Assembly: GCA_030581615.1 (NCBI GenBank)
Contig: JAKTTT010000044.1
Coordinates: 122,592 to 186,591 of the forward strand
DNA: 64,000 nt
Source: Alloascoidea africana
Taxonomy: Eukaryota > Ascomycota > Alloascoideomycetes > Alloascoideales > Alloascoideaceae
Reading direction: 5' to 3'
A program made the position numbers and the translations under genes. Shown piece after piece: positions 1 to 12,168 of this stretch; position 1 is the stretch's first letter, and each line of letters starts with the position of its first letter. Under the pieces are notes generated by a model. The model worked only from the letters and a program-made list of their open reading frames with translations. It searched no databases and was not told the origin of the DNA.

Positions 1-158
1 GTTCTTCTGCTCCTACTCTCTCTGTCCAGCTCTCCAGCTCTCCTTCTCTGCTGCTTGCCAGGCACCGTGTAGAAGAATGATAATATGTTCCAATTGTAGA
101 CGAAACAAGGCGACATGTTTGGTTCCACACCCTGAAGCGTCTTGGGCTTTGCGCCCCT

Positions 159-166
159 TATAAATA
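159..166 (+). promoter_or_regulatory. TATA box of the secreted repeat-protein gene
   Basis: TATAAATA lies about 190 bp upstream of the ATG at 347, a usual yeast spacing. The leader between them is A/C-rich, ending in an A-rich context just before the start codon, which fits a well-expressed yeast gene. No upstream ATG-specific signal was recognised. Confidence 0.5.
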
Positions 167-346
167 TCTCCAGTATTCCACCTTGGGCTCTTGTAGAAAA
201 CGCGCTAGCATATCCTAATCAAACACGCTCTTTACACTCCTTTGCTATAGTCTAGCTATATTTCAAAGTATCATTTTCTTTCGAAATCATTTTTACTTCA
301 ATCACACACCGTTATCCAATAAACTGAAAACAAGTTAAACGCGAAA

Positions 347-1051
347 ATGTACTTGTTCAACCTCTCAGCGTCTTCTAAAGTTTTGGCTACCATCATCATC
401 ATGTTTGGGATGGCCACTGGTACAACTGCTGAAGACCTTACTATTTCTGAAGGTTCCAAAAAAGCCCTGACAATACCACCTATTTACGGTGGCACAGGAA
501 CAGTGACAGCACTTCCTGCTGGCGCTTCTGTAGTTGGCGGGAACAATTACCACTCGCAAGAAGCTCCAGGCTACACTGGCACTTTAACCTCTGTTTGGCA
601 TAATCCTGATGCTGATACTATTGTGGCAACCTCCAGCGCTGTTCAATCCAGTGAAGTCTTGGAACTGGACACTGACCTCTCGGAAAAAATCTTGACTATA
701 CCCCCGATCTATGGGGCCAGTTCTGGGGAGGTCTCGGTATTGCCTTCTGATGCCTCTCTTGTTGGTGGGAATAACTACTACACGCAATCCTCTGCAGGCT
801 ATATCAGCGGAACAATCGCTGGACCCTATGAAACTTCATCAGCCGTACCAGACATCATCACGGATTCAGTAGAACCATTAACCACGGACGCAGCCGGTAA
901 GATTTTGACCATCCCATCAATCTATGGTGCCAGTTCGGGCGGTATCAGTGCCGTTCCATCCTCTGTAGCGATCGTTGGTGGGAATAACTACTACAATCAA
1001 ACCACCCCCGGACCGTTGGTGCCAACAACGGTCCAAACGATTTATTCGTAG
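347..1051 (+). CDS. Secreted protein with three internal repeats
   Basis: Single-exon gene for a 234-residue protein whose family I do not recognise. Residues about 12-28 form a hydrophobic stretch (IIIMFGMATGTTA) that looks like a signal peptide, so the product is probably secreted or placed in the cell wall. The mature part is three diverged repeats starting near residues 40, 115 and 186 (spacing 75 and 71). Each repeat has LTIPPIYG (SIYG in the third), then a Gly/Ser segment, then a Pro, then VGGNNY with Tyr or His and a Gln two residues on. Linkers are Ser/Thr/Asp-rich. There are no cysteines in the mature part, no GPI-anchor tail, and no KR Kex2 sites; only single or paired lysines precede each repeat. 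It could be a wall or adhesive protein or a precursor of repeated peptides. The function is unknown. Confidence 0.75.
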   Translation: MYLFNLSASSKVLATIIIMFGMATGTTAEDLTISEGSKKALTIPPIYGGTGTVTALPAGASVVGGNNYHSQEAPGYTGTLTSVWHNPDADTIVATSSAVQSSEVLELDTDLSEKILTIPPIYGASSGEVSVLPSDASLVGGNNYYTQSSAGYISGTIAGPYETSSAVPDIITDSVEPLTTDAAGKILTIPSIYGASSGGISAVPSSVAIVGGNNYYNQTTPGPLVPTTVQTIYS

Positions 1052-4000
1052 CTAGATTTCGCACATATACACAGATAGACTTTGTCAATTAATAAACATT
1101 TGGGTACCTTTTATTGTAACGTTCAGCAAACCTTTGAAAGGAATTTTTTTTGTAAAAAAAGTAAGTCACGGTTCTATTTTTCCCATTAGCTTTGCTACTG
1201 CCGAGGATGCCATCCGGAGTCGCAATCGCAGTGGTAGGGGTTACTTTGCTGGATTGCTCCCCTCAAGAATGCCCCCTATACTTATAGCCTGAATCTGCAC
1301 GGGTTACCCGCATGCACAATAAAAGCCCACCACCAAACTCGAACCGGACACCTCAGACAGAAAACTCGCAAGGCGACTCAGAAAATCAAGTCAAACCATT
1401 TCTGCCAAATGCCGTTACAGCACTTTTGTAAAAGAGTAAGAGTTCTAATAGTTTTCAGAAAACTTGGTCAAACAAAGAACAAAATCCACTTTTCCCGTTT
1501 TCAATTAATTGTATGTTCCTGGTGCAGCTTATTGATTATGGTACCACCTGATCCCAATAGGAGGTCTTTCATATCAAGAGGTTCCTACCTCTTACACGTC
1601 TAGGCAGGCTGGTTCTTGCTCTTGCTTTTTGTATTGCGTACTGACTTGTGTAGTTTTTTTAGCTACATATGACGAGCTGGCAGCTTTCTAGTGCCCATAG
1701 ACATTCAACACTTGTATAAAACACCAACAGCAAATAGCATTACCACAATCTCCAGAACTTTTCTGTATCTTTTGTACAGAAGAAAAGTTATGAGAACTGA
1801 GCTGTTTAGTTTTTAAAAGGGAGGTTGAGTTTAGTCACTAGAAGGTGCCCTTTATACACACCGCTTGTTCGTATGGAGCATAATCTATACTAAACCCAAA
1901 CTGTAGAATTCAGCAAAACAAACTGGAGTACGTGTTGTTCAAAAACAAAAATACAATGATTCAGTTATGTACACCACAGTATGTCTTATTTTGCTATTCT
2001 GTTATTATGGATTTCCCATAGTCAGAGCTTGAGAGGATTTTAAGCACTTTACTATGAAATTGTTTATGGTAGTTGATACGTTCAGGAAACTTGATTTACA
2101 TAGCGCTTGGAACAGAAGACACAAAAACAAGAAGTAGAAGTGTATAGGATACTCAATAGTAAATTGCATAGCATAGCTCATAGGCATAACCAGGGATCCT
2201 TAAGTAGAAGGTACACAAAATGCTTTCAGAAACAGTGCTCGATTAACGAGAAGTCATACTTTAAGAACCGAGTCGTTAGATGATAGGCAGAAATTGCGGA
2301 CTTTTTTTGCAACCTTTTTTTGTTTTTTTGGCCAGGAGAAGAGACAATTGGGAGTTAGAAAGATGGTCTTTCCCGGTTTGTAACAAAGGAATTACCGTGC
2401 AATGTGGTCTATAAAAGAGATCATGACGTCCCCCAAATACCCTTTATTCTTTCATTAACCAAATCGGCTCTGATCTGCCTGCGATCAGTCTGTGACGAAG
2501 CCTGTCTGGACAACGCTCGACCTTCACCCATCATTCCCCGGGCCGCGAAACTGTGGAGAATTTCTTGACTAGAAGCAAGCGATGTAAACCCAGGTTCGCT
2601 TCACACTGTCCCAAATATAACGCCGCTCGTTCCTGATATCCCATGGTTGAAAGGACTGGAGCGCGCAATGAAAACACAGCCCCGTTTTTGAAATGTCTTA
2701 AAAATATCCTCTATCTGGTTAAGTTTGACTAGTTCATGGCCAGCAAATGTGGTGGAGGGGCTTGAACTGAGAAGACAGGGTATTTCATTGTTTGTTGCGG
2801 TCACTCCCGTCATCGGATTCTCCACAATCAAAGGTCCAAGGAGCCTAGGTTCGTAACTCGAGCGTGGGAAGGTAGTCTTTTGTCTTTATACTGTTGGCTG
2901 CTAGATTCGGGGTAGACTTTGGTTCACTCTTTATGGGCTTTCGTGGCAGGACATTATATAGTCATTATTCGAAAGAATTAATGTTGAGACTCATTAGACT
3001 AACTATTTGTTAATAGTATAGATCGGTACCAAGCTTGAGTGCCCTACCCACACAATACAAATCAATAGCGCCAGACCACAGAAAATGCATCACAACCTGT
3101 AAGTCGTTCGTATCCAATTGTCTTCTACGCTCAACGCTCAAAATTCATCAACCAGATCTCACAACTACATAATTTATGGTAAATTATTGAGGAGTTAAAA
3201 TCATCTGTTGTTGTTTTATTACATAATTTGATTGTTTTCTTTGTATACTGTCGAATTGTATGCTTTATTGCACTTTCTTAAACAGACCTACTATACAGTA
3301 ACCACATAAAAGAGTCTGCTCTTTCATCTAAAGGAATAAAATAAGACACAAGGAGACAGCAGTCAGAAATTTCATAAATGGTTAACACAGATGCTGTCCA
3401 TCTAATAAGCATTTCTAACAAACGCAAAATTCAGTTCTGAAAAACCATCAAAATGTTTTGAGCATCGAGAAGCTGTTATCGTTGTTATCAGTTTTAAATC
3501 TGGTCCTCATTCACTTCCAAAAGAGCATCAAGACTCTCTCGCATTACTTCATGACTTCACAAGTGGCATCTGGTATATAGGTCCAACACCGTCAATAACG
3601 TTCGAAAATTGGTTTCCGATGTAAAAATCTCTCTCCAGCGTCTTTTTAGATGAGATCAAAATCCAATTATATTACAATTATTATACTTGCTAGATGACAG
3701 AATCTAGCTTGTAAGGGTTTTGTCCCGAAAAGTAGTAAGATAGCCCTTGTGTGTGATAAGGCATTTCATTATAACAGCAATGTGGTTGCACACTTTTAAA
3801 GCCAGATTCTGGTCTTGATGGCGGCGTGTTTCTGACCGCTGTCCTCCTAGCTTTCCCACTTGCTTCCCCTTTTAATCAATAATCCTAAAAGCCTTTACTT
3901 CAAAAATTGAGTCTGTATGTTTTAGAAATCCTGCCTTTAGTGTTGCTATAAAGCTCAAGCTTGTGCCTTCTGGAGCTAACAGTTCCACATCATTCGTTTG

Positions 4001-5454
4001 TACTGGTTTTTTGCACTATGAACTGTTCCACACATAACATTTCTCTTATCTTATTATCATGTATTTGTCCTGGTTTCAACTTCTGGTCCAGAGTTTACAG
4101 CTTTGCCCAATCAGACTGGTAAGTTTCATTAGATACCTTCTTTGCTTGGCTGTAGTTTTTCCACCTCAGCGCTTGAGTTTTCTCCCAAGTTTTTCGGTAG
4201 ATAATTCTTAATTAGCTTTACTGATGAGAATATTTTGTGCTTGCTCACTTCGTTTTTTCTCTCCCAGAGTCAACAAGTCTCGTCCCACAGTTGAGCGGAA
4301 ACCTTGTTGAAGATCATGCACGATGTTACGACTGAGGATCATGTGCAAACAAAAAAATAAAGAATCATTTTGACATTGAAAAATAGGAATTTGCTTAAAA
4401 AATGTTATATCGACACGAGGATTTAATTTGCTGAGAAAGAAGTTGCGAGAAAAGTGTAGCTGTCAGACATCCAAGTTTGTTGAGTCTATATTAGTTTATC
4501 TGTGCAATCCTTAGACAACACCCAGGACTTGAGAGGTACAGCTATATTCTAAACTCAATGCTCCAAACTTTTCAATCTCTCAAATAATACATATGTGACC
4601 CAAACATTGGAGTAATGCCTGTTAAATAAAGAAAAACGCATCGAGTCAGTTAATTAACGGTTAGGTTAGGTTAAGTTACTGGAAGCCACCCTTTAGTACT
4701 TAAAGTACATAAGGAGAATCATCGATTGTATTGAGAAGTTGTTTCTCTGTATTTATGCCCTATTATACTTTATCTGACAAATGGTCTGGCTTGTACCACT
4801 ACATTGTGGGCCACTATACTCGGCATTTACTTTATTGTTTGTTTCTCGTTGATAACCGCTTCAAGAATTTACCTATTCTGTAGATTAGGCCAATTGCGCT
4901 GAAACTTTTCAATTCTCATGCTTTTTGCCAGGTTTGGGCATAACTTCTGGTCTTCTAAATATAGTATCCCGCAATATGCTCATCTATCGTTAATAGAGTT
5001 GAAATACGCCTATTAATCAAGTGAAGCGCTTCAGAGAACCAGAAAAAGCTACCTGAGCACTCAGAGCATGTGGCTACGATCCTGCGAATCAATGAACAAA
5101 CGAATCTATTGACAGATCAAGAGGTTTAGCCGTAGACCTAAACTGTGCATGTCGATGCAAACTGTTGCAACCAGTAATTAGGAAGATATGGAGCCCAGAA
5201 CAGCATGACATCAATCGAAGGAGTAGCACAAGAGAACGGGAAGTTATTTAATTCAGAGCCGGTGATGATAAATCGTGTTCGAAATGAAAGACAGGCTGTG
5301 TGGACGTGCAGATCAGCAGAAGACCTTTTAGGATGGAAAATGCGGGTAAATGAGATCACCATATTTTGTACCATCCGTCTAATTTCTCGTCAATCGTCGG
5401 TCAGCCCAACCTTTCATTGTCTTTTGTACCCCGTCTCTATCATACTACAAGCAA
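1052..5454. other. Gene-poor region of 4.4 kb
   Basis: I found no convincing gene here on either strand. The sequence is mostly A/T-rich with many stops. A 210-bp minus-strand ORF at about 2601-2813 (ATG-started) and a short GC-richer island near 1190-1400 are the only coding-like stretches, and neither resembles a family I know. A short run of TTAGG-like repeats occurs near 4660-4675. No tRNA B-box with a matching cloverleaf was seen. It may contain long upstream regulatory sequence or an RNA gene that I cannot identify by eye. Confidence 0.5.
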
Positions 5455-7094
<1,640 letters not shown>

Positions 7095-7176
7095 AGAAAT
7101 TGTGTTTCTAGCTTTTTCCTCTTTTTAGATAACAGAAGCATTACTATTCACAGTTTATATGCGACTAAAAACATAA

Positions 7177-7765
7177 CTATTTGATCTTCAGTGCCTTCAT
7201 CAAATCGTACACTCTATAATTTAAAGATTAGAAACAATAGTTACAACCAATGCTGCCTTGTACTTACTGTTCGGGTTTAATGACAATGTTTGCTTTATCC
7301 ATTTCTGCTTTTACTACAAGGAAATCATTAGTTCCTGTCTGCAAACAACAGATTTGCCAAATGGACTCATACACTGCTCAAACCCCTGTCTTATCTCCTT
7401 ATCTGACATTATTTTGAGATAGATTAGAGGGCTTTTAAAATCGGTATATCCTTTCTTTACCATCAGTTCTTGGACATTAAGGAGAGCTTGGGAGACCTAG
7501 ATAACAGGAAGTTAGACATTGCACAAACTTCAAATTTGGTTAGGATTCGCACCTCAGGATTTTCGACCATCTGCTTCACCAGTAATTTAGCGCTAGATTC
7601 TTCATTGTCAATTTCTGTCGAGTAATATCGGTGTGACGGCACTTGACGAAATCTAGGCGCGGCCTTTAGCAGCTTTGGAAGAGGACCTAACAAACCCTTT
7701 CTGGGATTGCAAAAGTTTGATCTTTTGAGGACCGAGAAAGCACGAAGCTGACACCTGAAAGACAT
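7177..7765 (-). CDS. Small mitochondrial-type protein, four exons
   Basis: Exons on the minus strand are 7765-7553, 7496-7373, 7313-7268 and 7213-7177, giving 139 residues. Each intron (54-59 nt) has a GT donor, a CTAAC or CTAAT branch site and an AG acceptor, and splicing removes every stop. The N-terminus is basic and free of acidic residues up to about residue 50 (MSFRCQLRAFSVLKRS..., then RYYST), typical of a mitochondrial presequence with a likely cleavage near YYS. The rest is helical and charged, with VENPEVSQALLNVQEL, KIMSDKEIRQ and a C-terminal VYDLMKALKIK. I do not recognise the family. The last exons carry less certainty than the first, because they rest on splice signals alone. 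It shares a 422-bp divergent upstream region with the RING gene. Confidence 0.7.
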
Positions 7766-8187
7766 GGCAGACGGGAGAGAACCAGATTTATTGAGCAGGG
7801 ACTAATTTCAATTCTATTTGTCCAGCTTTTTCCATAGCCCAAGGGGGGTAACACTACCACAGCATCGACCAAAACTGAGCCTTTTGAGCTGCTCACGCTC
7901 TTCACGGTTCTCTGGAGCGCCAGCAAGGGCATCGGAATGAGTCACCTGTGCTATAGGCCATGGGCTCTGTTGTCATTAAGAGCAGCAATGGAAGGTTGGC
8001 GTATGTGTGGGGAGAAGGTTCTCAGGCCTTCGATCCTCGTGACACAGGACATTAGGTCATCAACTTCCTTCCTATCATCATGATTACAAATAGGCTATAA
8101 AATCGCATTCCTTTATGAGTTCTTTCCTTATCTCTTAATAATCTTTGTGCTGATTTATTCTAAGAACGAGAAGCAATTGTTAAAAAA
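7766..8187. promoter_or_regulatory. Divergent upstream region of the mitochondrial-type and RING genes
   Basis: No coding sequence was recognised. The two flanking genes start at 7765 (minus) and 8188 (plus), so both promoters must lie here. A short A/T stretch, CTATAAAATC near 8095-8104, is a candidate TATA element for the RING gene. Confidence 0.4.
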
Positions 8188-9051
8188 ATGGACGGTTCAG
8201 AGAACCCTAGTGGTACTAATACACCACCATCAATTCAAATCAGAGATGTGCCTCTGTTTATCACCTTTACTATTTCCCCTTTCTTCACTGTTTCGGCATC
8301 TGCCTCTAGTTCAGGTCAGAATCGACCAACTACAGTAGGGTCAAATGGCCCTGAGAGTATCTCACCGCAACATCCATCAGAAAGCCAGAATCTGGAGACC
8401 TCAAGAGATCCCCAGGTTGATTCTCCTGGCGAAGACCAACACGGGACTTTGGGACAGGAGCAGAACTCAAATAATCACGATAATAATAATGGTGGTTACG
8501 CGTCTGCCTCTAATACAATGATTGAACAGGGGATCCGCCAAATCAGTTGGGGTGAGATTGCAGATATGTTCGGCTTGAATCATAAAAAAAAGATGCGAAG
8601 CTCTAAGAGAGCTATTGACAGTTTAAAAACTATGCAGCTTTGTGACGTTCCTGAAGATAAGAGAACTTGTCCGATTTGTTACGAGGCATTGTCGGAATTA
8701 GAAACTTCTGATAGCGGCTTTGGTTCAAACTCAAAAGAGGATGCAGAGCCGCAGAATAGCGAAGGTGATTCTGATTTAAATAGCAGTGATAATGCCGACT
8801 ATCTAAAACCTGATGCCTCTAAGGACATGGAAGATACGCCACCAGAATCAAATGTTTGTGTTCATTCACCTATACAAATGCCTTGTGGTCATATCTTTGG
8901 GGATCAGTGCTTGAAAGAGTGGCTGCATGCTTCTAATACTTGCCCAATATGCCGAACCTCTATAGAGAGTGAGGCTGAATATACGAAGACACATCCAGAT
9001 TCAATGCCAAATAATTTTGGCGAAGGATTTGTATTTTTCTCAGTTTACTGA
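8188..9051 (+). CDS. RING-finger E3 ubiquitin ligase, San1-like
   Basis: A single exon encodes 287 residues. The N-terminal 110 residues are Ser/Asn/Gln-rich and disordered. Residues 161-255 hold an interrupted RING: CPIC (161-164), then an acidic Ser-rich insert of about 60 residues, then MPCGHIFGDQCLKEWL (232-246) and TCPICR (251-256). The fifth zinc ligand, usually Cys or His after the Phe, is Gly238. A CGHxFG version with a long insert is what I recall of San1, the nuclear ligase for misfolded proteins, and its fungal relatives. The Ser-rich disordered flanks would also suit direct substrate recognition. The San1 link is inference; membership of the RING family is clear. A short uncharged C-terminus (GFVFFSVY) ends the protein. 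Confidence 0.8.
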   Translation: MDGSENPSGTNTPPSIQIRDVPLFITFTISPFFTVSASASSSGQNRPTTVGSNGPESISPQHPSESQNLETSRDPQVDSPGEDQHGTLGQEQNSNNHDNNNGGYASASNTMIEQGIRQISWGEIADMFGLNHKKKMRSSKRAIDSLKTMQLCDVPEDKRTCPICYEALSELETSDSGFGSNSKEDAEPQNSEGDSDLNSSDNADYLKPDASKDMEDTPPESNVCVHSPIQMPCGHIFGDQCLKEWLHASNTCPICRTSIESEAEYTKTHPDSMPNNFGEGFVFFSVY

Positions 9052-9936
9052 AATAACAGGAAACAGAGATCTGGTTGTTGTTGACGGTCTGGAACCGGGA
9101 TTATACACTGAATCTCTCAGCCAGCACATAATGAGGTTAATTGGTTAACAATCGATTAATGAAAGACCATACAAGCATTAACTACTTTTTATCAAGAGAT
9201 AATGGTATAAATAATGATTTTCTTACACATTTTTTCGTTTATTGGGATACACGCATTTGCTTTTAACAATGTTTGTACTGTTTATTTTATATTTTTCGTG
9301 ATAGTGGATAAGGGTATAATTGTGAAAAACACTTAGATTCTTGTATTTATGTATAATTGATTAATCCACTTTAAACCAGTTACCAATCCAATTGAGTGTT
9401 CTGCTTTAACCATCGATATTGGCCCATTGCGAGAGCACCAAGAAAAGCAATGTGTAACTCACAAATGGAACTGGGCATTTCTACTGTCTCGGCTTCTATT
9501 GCTTAGGTTCAACATTCGACATCATTTTCATCAACTGCTAGCCTATATAATCCTTAGTAAATCGGTGCAATTGCCATAGCTAAACTATATAAAGCGCAAG
9601 AGAATAGCTCAAACTAAAACGAAGCACCGAAAACCATAAGACAAAACAACGACGAAACAGTGAAAAGAATTCATGAAATCAACCTTTCCCAAAACGTTCA
9701 AAATCCCTTTTCATTGTAACAATAGGAAGCATAACAAAAACGAACAAAAAATGAACTTTAGTAAAAATCTTTTCATAAAAACATCAAAAAAGTTGCCCTC
9801 ATCTTAGCTCTATAAGGGAATAAATACTCGAAAAAAAAAGCATCCAAAACTTGCGTGAAGCATGATTGTTTGTCGAACACCGAGGCCACTAAAGTATAAC
9901 AACAGTTACCAAAACAGGAAGCAATATGTGCCGTGT
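9052..9936. other. Intergenic region between convergent genes
   Basis: A/T-rich sequence of 885 bp with no gene that I can support. It should contain the 3' ends of both flanking transcripts. A TATATAAAG at about 9586-9594 followed by an A-rich leader and an ATG at 9673 would give only a 40-residue basic peptide without recognisable features. Confidence 0.45.
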
Positions 9937-12168
9937 TCATAATTTGATCCATCTTTCCATTTTCTTGCAAAGCGAATTGGCCCCGTTTGCAGCATGGTGA
10001 AGTACCTCCCTATTACTTTCCAGCAACTTATTTCCCCGATCTTTCACGCTTGTCACAATGCTCTTACCAAAAACCGGTTTGTTGACTCTGAACTCATGTA
10101 CCAGGTCTGATGCCTGTTTTATTACAATTGGTGAAGAGTTCTTTGCTGCCATCCAGAGCTGTTTAACTTTCTTTACATAGTCGTCTCGCAGATTTCCTCC
10201 CCTGGTTGTGAAATTTGACACTATAGATTTTGCTATACGCCTTACTTTCATGTTTTTAGATCCTCCTGGAGTTGGTTTGGGATTTGAGCTAGTGGGAAAT
10301 CCCTCTTTCGGAATAGGGACTATAGATGAGGTATTATCAGCTGCCTTGGTGGGTTTCCGAGCTTTGCCCATACAGCGAGCTTTGTACATGACCAGGGCTT
10401 GAAAATCAGCAGGTTTTGCGACAAGCTGAGATCCGGCCGGATCGGTACGAGATTGAACCACACCTTTCATAAGCAGCTCATCTTTAAGGGTACTAGACTT
10501 GAGCACCTGGGGAATCATATCATGAGGGTCCCTTATGCACGTGCGTTCTTCGGGCAATATGGGACTTTGGTCAGGGTATTCAATATTGAAAGAAACGACC
10601 CTTTCATGATCCTCTCCAGTTTGCACATCTGATGATCGCTCAATAGAATGAAGAGTTAGTGTCAGACTCTCTACACTAAGGGCATCGATCAATGTCAAAA
10701 AGATTCCTCCTTCAAGCATCTTTAAATTGTAATCTACGCCATTTGCAGATGAATCGGTGAGATGGATCCCCAAGAGCCTTCCCTTTGGAAGGTAACGGAT
10801 ACTCAAGTAAATAACAATTCCAACGTCTTTCAATTTGGGCGTAGAAAATATAAACTCATTACCATGCGACAAATCGAATTCCACAAAGGAATTTGGTGTT
10901 ACATAAATTGAATTAGCTGGTTCAGGTTCCTTGGCATAAACATTAGAAAGCATTGTTACAAAATCGTGGTTAATTGAGGATTCAGGAGCATCTTGTGAAA
11001 GAGGAGTGATCATTGACACAATATCTGGGGTGGAAAGGTCCGGAACAATGTGGGAGACCATTTCCAATTCAACTTTGGATGAAACAACCTCATTTGGTAT
11101 AACACTAACTGTAGACAAGGGAGGAGAAACGGGTATGCTATAGAATGGCCAGATCCAAAACGTAGAGACAGAAAGGTAACAAAAACAGATGCCAACAATC
11201 GTAGCCAATATACGCCATGCATGCTTCAATCGCAAAGGATGTAAATGTTTACCGAAAGAAAACTTGGGGTGGGTTCTAAAGCTTGATGCGGCTGACTTCT
11301 GGAAGGACAATGACGAATGATCTTGGGTCTGGTTTTCTTTCTCGTTTACACAAATGATTGGATATTTTGTTTGAGCAGCCTCATTCGCCAGATGTGAATT
11401 GATTAAGCTACTTGACCTGCATTCAACGTCCAACCTTGGCAGGACAAACAAGCTAGAGGATGTAGAATGGGAGGATGAAGAGGAGGAGGAGGAGGAGGAA
11501 GAGGACGGGGAAGATAATGTTGCAACAGACTCCAAATCTTCGGCCAAGATGGCATTCGCCACTGAAGATATAGACTGTTTCAAGGTAGAAGTGCTTCCTT
11601 CGGCAAAAGAAGGAGCAGGAGTGGAGCCAACTTTTATACCCTGGCCTTCAATTTGTGCACTAGTGTCTACATCGGATTTGGTTCTGGCCGGTCTGGGGGT
11701 TTGCATATCTGAACAACTCTCGATATCAACCAGGCTTTCGAAAGAAGAGCCTGATCCAGAAGAAGTGGAACAATTATGGATTCCATGCCCCCCACTGTTG
11801 GTGAGAGACAGTATCATGCTTTCTACATTTATCTCATGGTCACTGTCTGCAAGGGGATCATCATAATCGTCATTTCCTGCGCCATCAGTGTCTGAACTGG
11901 CGGAAGAAGAGGAGAGAACAGACCAGGGGCCAGAAGCAGAAGATACATCTGATGAGTCGGAATCGTAGACCAAGGCAGTCTCGTAGTCTCCCCCATTGCT
12001 GGGGGCAAAAGAGCTGAAAGGGTCACCTTCCACCTGTGATTGGGGAGCTAGGGGCGAGGAACGATACCGACGGGAACGCTTTTTTCTCTGGGTCATGCTG
12101 ACGACTAGGAAAGAGCTGGACTGGTCTTTCTGAGTGGCCTTGGGCAAAGCAGTGTGGTCGCGGGTCAT
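9937..12168 (-). CDS. Single-pass membrane protein, Ser-rich N-terminus, possible autophagy receptor
   Basis: A single exon encodes 743 residues. Residues 1-310 are disordered, Ser-rich and acidic, with a basic cluster (QRKKRSRRYR, 27-36) and a polyserine run at about 222-233. At residues 82-85 is WSVL, a W-x-x-L motif set among Ser and Asp residues, which fits an Atg8-interacting motif. One hydrophobic segment at about 318-343 (ILATIVGICFCYLSVSTFWIW) should span a membrane. After it come a beta-rich region (about 420-530) and a basic helical C-terminus with several amphipathic-looking helices (about 640-743). This order (Atg8 motif, one transmembrane segment, lumenal amphipathic helices) resembles what is described for the yeast nucleophagy receptor Atg39, but I see no sequence identity that proves it. 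A second Met at residue 25 could be the true start. Its upstream region is shared with XRN1. Confidence 0.7.
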   Translation of the reverse strand: MTRDHTALPKATQKDQSSSFLVVSMTQRKKRSRRYRSSPLAPQSQVEGDPFSSFAPSNGGDYETALVYDSDSSDVSSASGPWSVLSSSSASSDTDGAGNDDYDDPLADSDHEINVESMILSLTNSGGHGIHNCSTSSGSGSSFESLVDIESCSDMQTPRPARTKSDVDTSAQIEGQGIKVGSTPAPSFAEGSTSTLKQSISSVANAILAEDLESVATLSSPSSSSSSSSSSSSHSTSSSLFVLPRLDVECRSSSLINSHLANEAAQTKYPIICVNEKENQTQDHSSLSFQKSAASSFRTHPKFSFGKHLHPLRLKHAWRILATIVGICFCYLSVSTFWIWPFYSIPVSPPLSTVSVIPNEVVSSKVELEMVSHIVPDLSTPDIVSMITPLSQDAPESSINHDFVTMLSNVYAKEPEPANSIYVTPNSFVEFDLSHGNEFIFSTPKLKDVGIVIYLSIRYLPKGRLLGIHLTDSSANGVDYNLKMLEGGIFLTLIDALSVESLTLTLHSIERSSDVQTGEDHERVVSFNIEYPDQSPILPEERTCIRDPHDMIPQVLKSSTLKDELLMKGVVQSRTDPAGSQLVAKPADFQALVMYKARCMGKARKPTKAADNTSSIVPIPKEGFPTSSNPKPTPGGSKNMKVRRIAKSIVSNFTTRGGNLRDDYVKKVKQLWMAAKNSSPIVIKQASDLVHEFRVNKPVFGKSIVTSVKDRGNKLLESNREVLHHAANGANSLCKKMERWIKL

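Noticed and set aside
1316-1350. Reverse-strand GGTTCGAG resembling a tRNA B box
   Set aside because: The T-stem does not pair and no A box or acceptor stem is at the right distance.
3888-3900. GCCTTTAC resembling the U5 snRNA loop
   Set aside because: One pyrimidine is missing from the invariant loop and there is no flanking stem or Sm site.
4657-4676. TTAGG-like run as an interstitial telomere repeat
   Set aside because: Fewer than three imperfect units; chance occurrence in A/T-rich sequence is likely.
11399-11866. Plus-strand ORF with a poly-Glu run
   Set aside because: It is the antisense of the Ser-rich N-terminal part of the membrane-protein gene; the Glu run mirrors the Ser codons.
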